Shown here: one piece after another, positions 33,105-33,491 of the stretch
How positions within the stretch are numbered: position 1 is the first letter of the stretch
Layout: every line of letters begins with the position of its first letter
Source: an uncultured Blautia sp.
GTDB lineage: Bacteria > Bacillota > Clostridia > Lachnospirales > Lachnospiraceae
Length of the DNA stretch: 33,491 bases
Direction of reading: 5' to 3'
NCBI GenBank assembly: GCA_958367245.1
Contig: CATXEA010000033.1
Location: 1-33,491 of the forward strand
Notes under the pieces: model-generated
Database searches by the model: none
Told to the model about the DNA's origin: nothing
The model's input: the letters and a program-made list of their open reading frames with translations, nothing else
Made by a program: the position numbers and the translations under genes

Positions 33105-33179
33105 CAAGGCATAATATAACGCAAGGGAAGAATCTTTCCCACTGCTCCAGTTAAAATATGCATTTTTCAACTTAATCAT
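33105..33179 (-). pseudogene. 5' remnant of a PP-loop ATPase (diphthine-ammonia-ligase-like) gene
   Basis: On the minus strand about 25 codons read MIKLKNAYFNWSSGKDSSLA and then LYYAL, the classic N-terminal PP-loop (SGGKDS-type, here SSGKDS) of adenine-nucleotide alpha-hydrolase proteins such as Dph6-like ATPases. A GAGGAG ribosome site precedes it. The frame then runs into the antisense of the LysR gene and no further family sequence follows, so only the start of the gene survives. It lies between an rRNA-operon terminator and the LysR stop. This suggests deletion or rearrangement at this junction. Confidence 0.65.
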
Positions 33180-33206
33180 CTCCTCTGCTGCTTCATATTT
33201 TGAAAC

Positions 33207-33230
33207 AAAAAAAGCAACCTTTCGGCTGCT
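33207..33230 (-). terminator. Terminator downstream of the rRNA operon
   Basis: On the minus strand AGCAGCC-GAAA-GGTTGCT, a 7-pair stem with one G-U and a stable GAAA loop, followed by seven T (33207-33213). It ends the rRNA transcript that arrives from the right. Confidence 0.85.
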
Positions 33231-33300
33231 CATTCATTTATACCTTTAAAACTACATACATGTTGACAATTCCTTGAGAATTCTTTTACCTAGCGTGCTT

Positions 33301-33357
33301 TGACTCGCGTCTGGTCACTTCGTGACTTCGTCACTCAGTGTCATTTGCTTCGCAAAT
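33301..33357 (-). repeat. Run of small hairpins after the 23S rRNA gene
   Basis: The region downstream of the 23S end holds CATTTGC-TTC-GCAAATG (33341-33357) and GTCAC-TTC-GTGAC-TTC-GTCAC (33313-33333), where the middle GTGAC can pair with either neighbour, so two hairpins exclude each other. All loops read GAA in the minus-strand RNA. It may be a processing or antitermination region, or just a decayed spacer. No 5S rRNA is visible in the 338 bases between the LysR stop and the 23S end; the rest of that gap holds the PP-loop remnant and the terminator. Confidence 0.5.
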
Positions 33358-33444
33358 GTTCAGTCCAATCTGTAAACATCCATACACAAGCAAGCTTGTT
33401 CCTGTCTGTTTCCACTTTGTCCTGACCGCTCGTCTCAGCTTTTT

Positions 33445-33491
33445 GGTCAAGCCCTCGACCTATTAGTAACAGTCAGCTCCGTACATTACTG
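33445..33491 (-). rRNA. 23S ribosomal RNA, 3' end (partial)
   Basis: The minus strand reads from the window edge to GTTACTAATAGGTCGAGGGC and then TTGACC, which is the conserved 3' end of bacterial 23S rRNA. Only about 47 bases are inside the window. The exact mature end is approximate. Confidence 0.93.

Noticed and set aside
1..33444. tRNA genes
   Set aside because: No cloverleaf with a GTTCGA-type loop and CCA-type end was recognised, including near the rRNA end.
1..33491. CRISPR arrays, insertion sequences, integrase or phage genes
   Set aside because: No regularly spaced repeats, transposase or integrase motifs were seen. The window reads as ordinary chromosomal metabolism.

Overview
The window looks like the chromosome of a low-to-mid GC anaerobic Firmicute, most likely a gut Lachnospiraceae. 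The evidence is strong AGGAGG-type ribosome sites, AT-rich spacers with SigA-type promoters, a Cys-type sulfatase paired with an anaerobic sulfatase maturase, and the general gene style. The genus is not certain. Almost everything is transcribed leftward (minus strand). The plus-strand genes are a Crp/Fnr regulator, the sulfatase maturase and a LysR regulator. The far right edge holds the 3' end of a 23S rRNA gene on the minus strand.

Layout. (1) 84-5207: a minus-strand run of a membrane-anchored C39-type peptidase, a short GH29 fucosidase-like glycosidase, a DUF3786 protein, an OmpR-type response regulator, a soluble histidine kinase and a DUF1835/DUF3658 protein. (2) 5419-6906: a lone C69 dipeptidase with its own promoter and a strong terminator. 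(3) 7255-19489: one long operon of ten clear genes. It encodes an ABC sugar-type solute-binding protein and two permeases, two tandem ADP-ribosylglycohydrolase (ARH) paralogues, a PfkB-type kinase, a SIS-domain protein, a YjbQ protein, a nucleoside hydrolase and a two-domain nucleoside 2-deoxyribosyltransferase. A LacI regulator (19787-20815) lies just upstream, and dyad elements sit at both promoters. (4) 21045-23824: phosphopentomutase (deoB) and purine nucleoside phosphorylase (deoD), divergent from a Crp/Fnr regulator. (5) 23951-31058: a GntR/LacI-type regulator, a sulfatase without signal peptide, a tripartite tricarboxylate transporter (TctA, TctB, TctC) and a divergent anaerobic sulfatase maturase. 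(6) 31114-33104: a thioredoxin-reductase-like flavoprotein without its CxxC motif, divergent from a LysR regulator. (7) 33105-33491: a remnant of a PP-loop ATPase gene, a terminator, small hairpins and the 23S rRNA end.

How they may work together. Region 3 reads as an import-and-breakdown route for an N-glycosidic, probably ribose-containing compound. The ABC importer brings it in. ARH, nucleoside hydrolase and deoxyribosyltransferase domains would act on glycosidic bonds, and the PfkB and SIS proteins would process the released sugar. DeoD and DeoB next door handle purine nucleosides and pentose phosphates. No Nudix hydrolase or phosphatase is present, so intact ADP-ribose is not the obvious substrate. 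Region 5 reads as import of a small anionic sulfate ester by TctABC and its desulfation in the cytoplasm by a locally matured sulfatase. Both substrate assignments are inferences. The gene families and operon layouts are read from the sequence.
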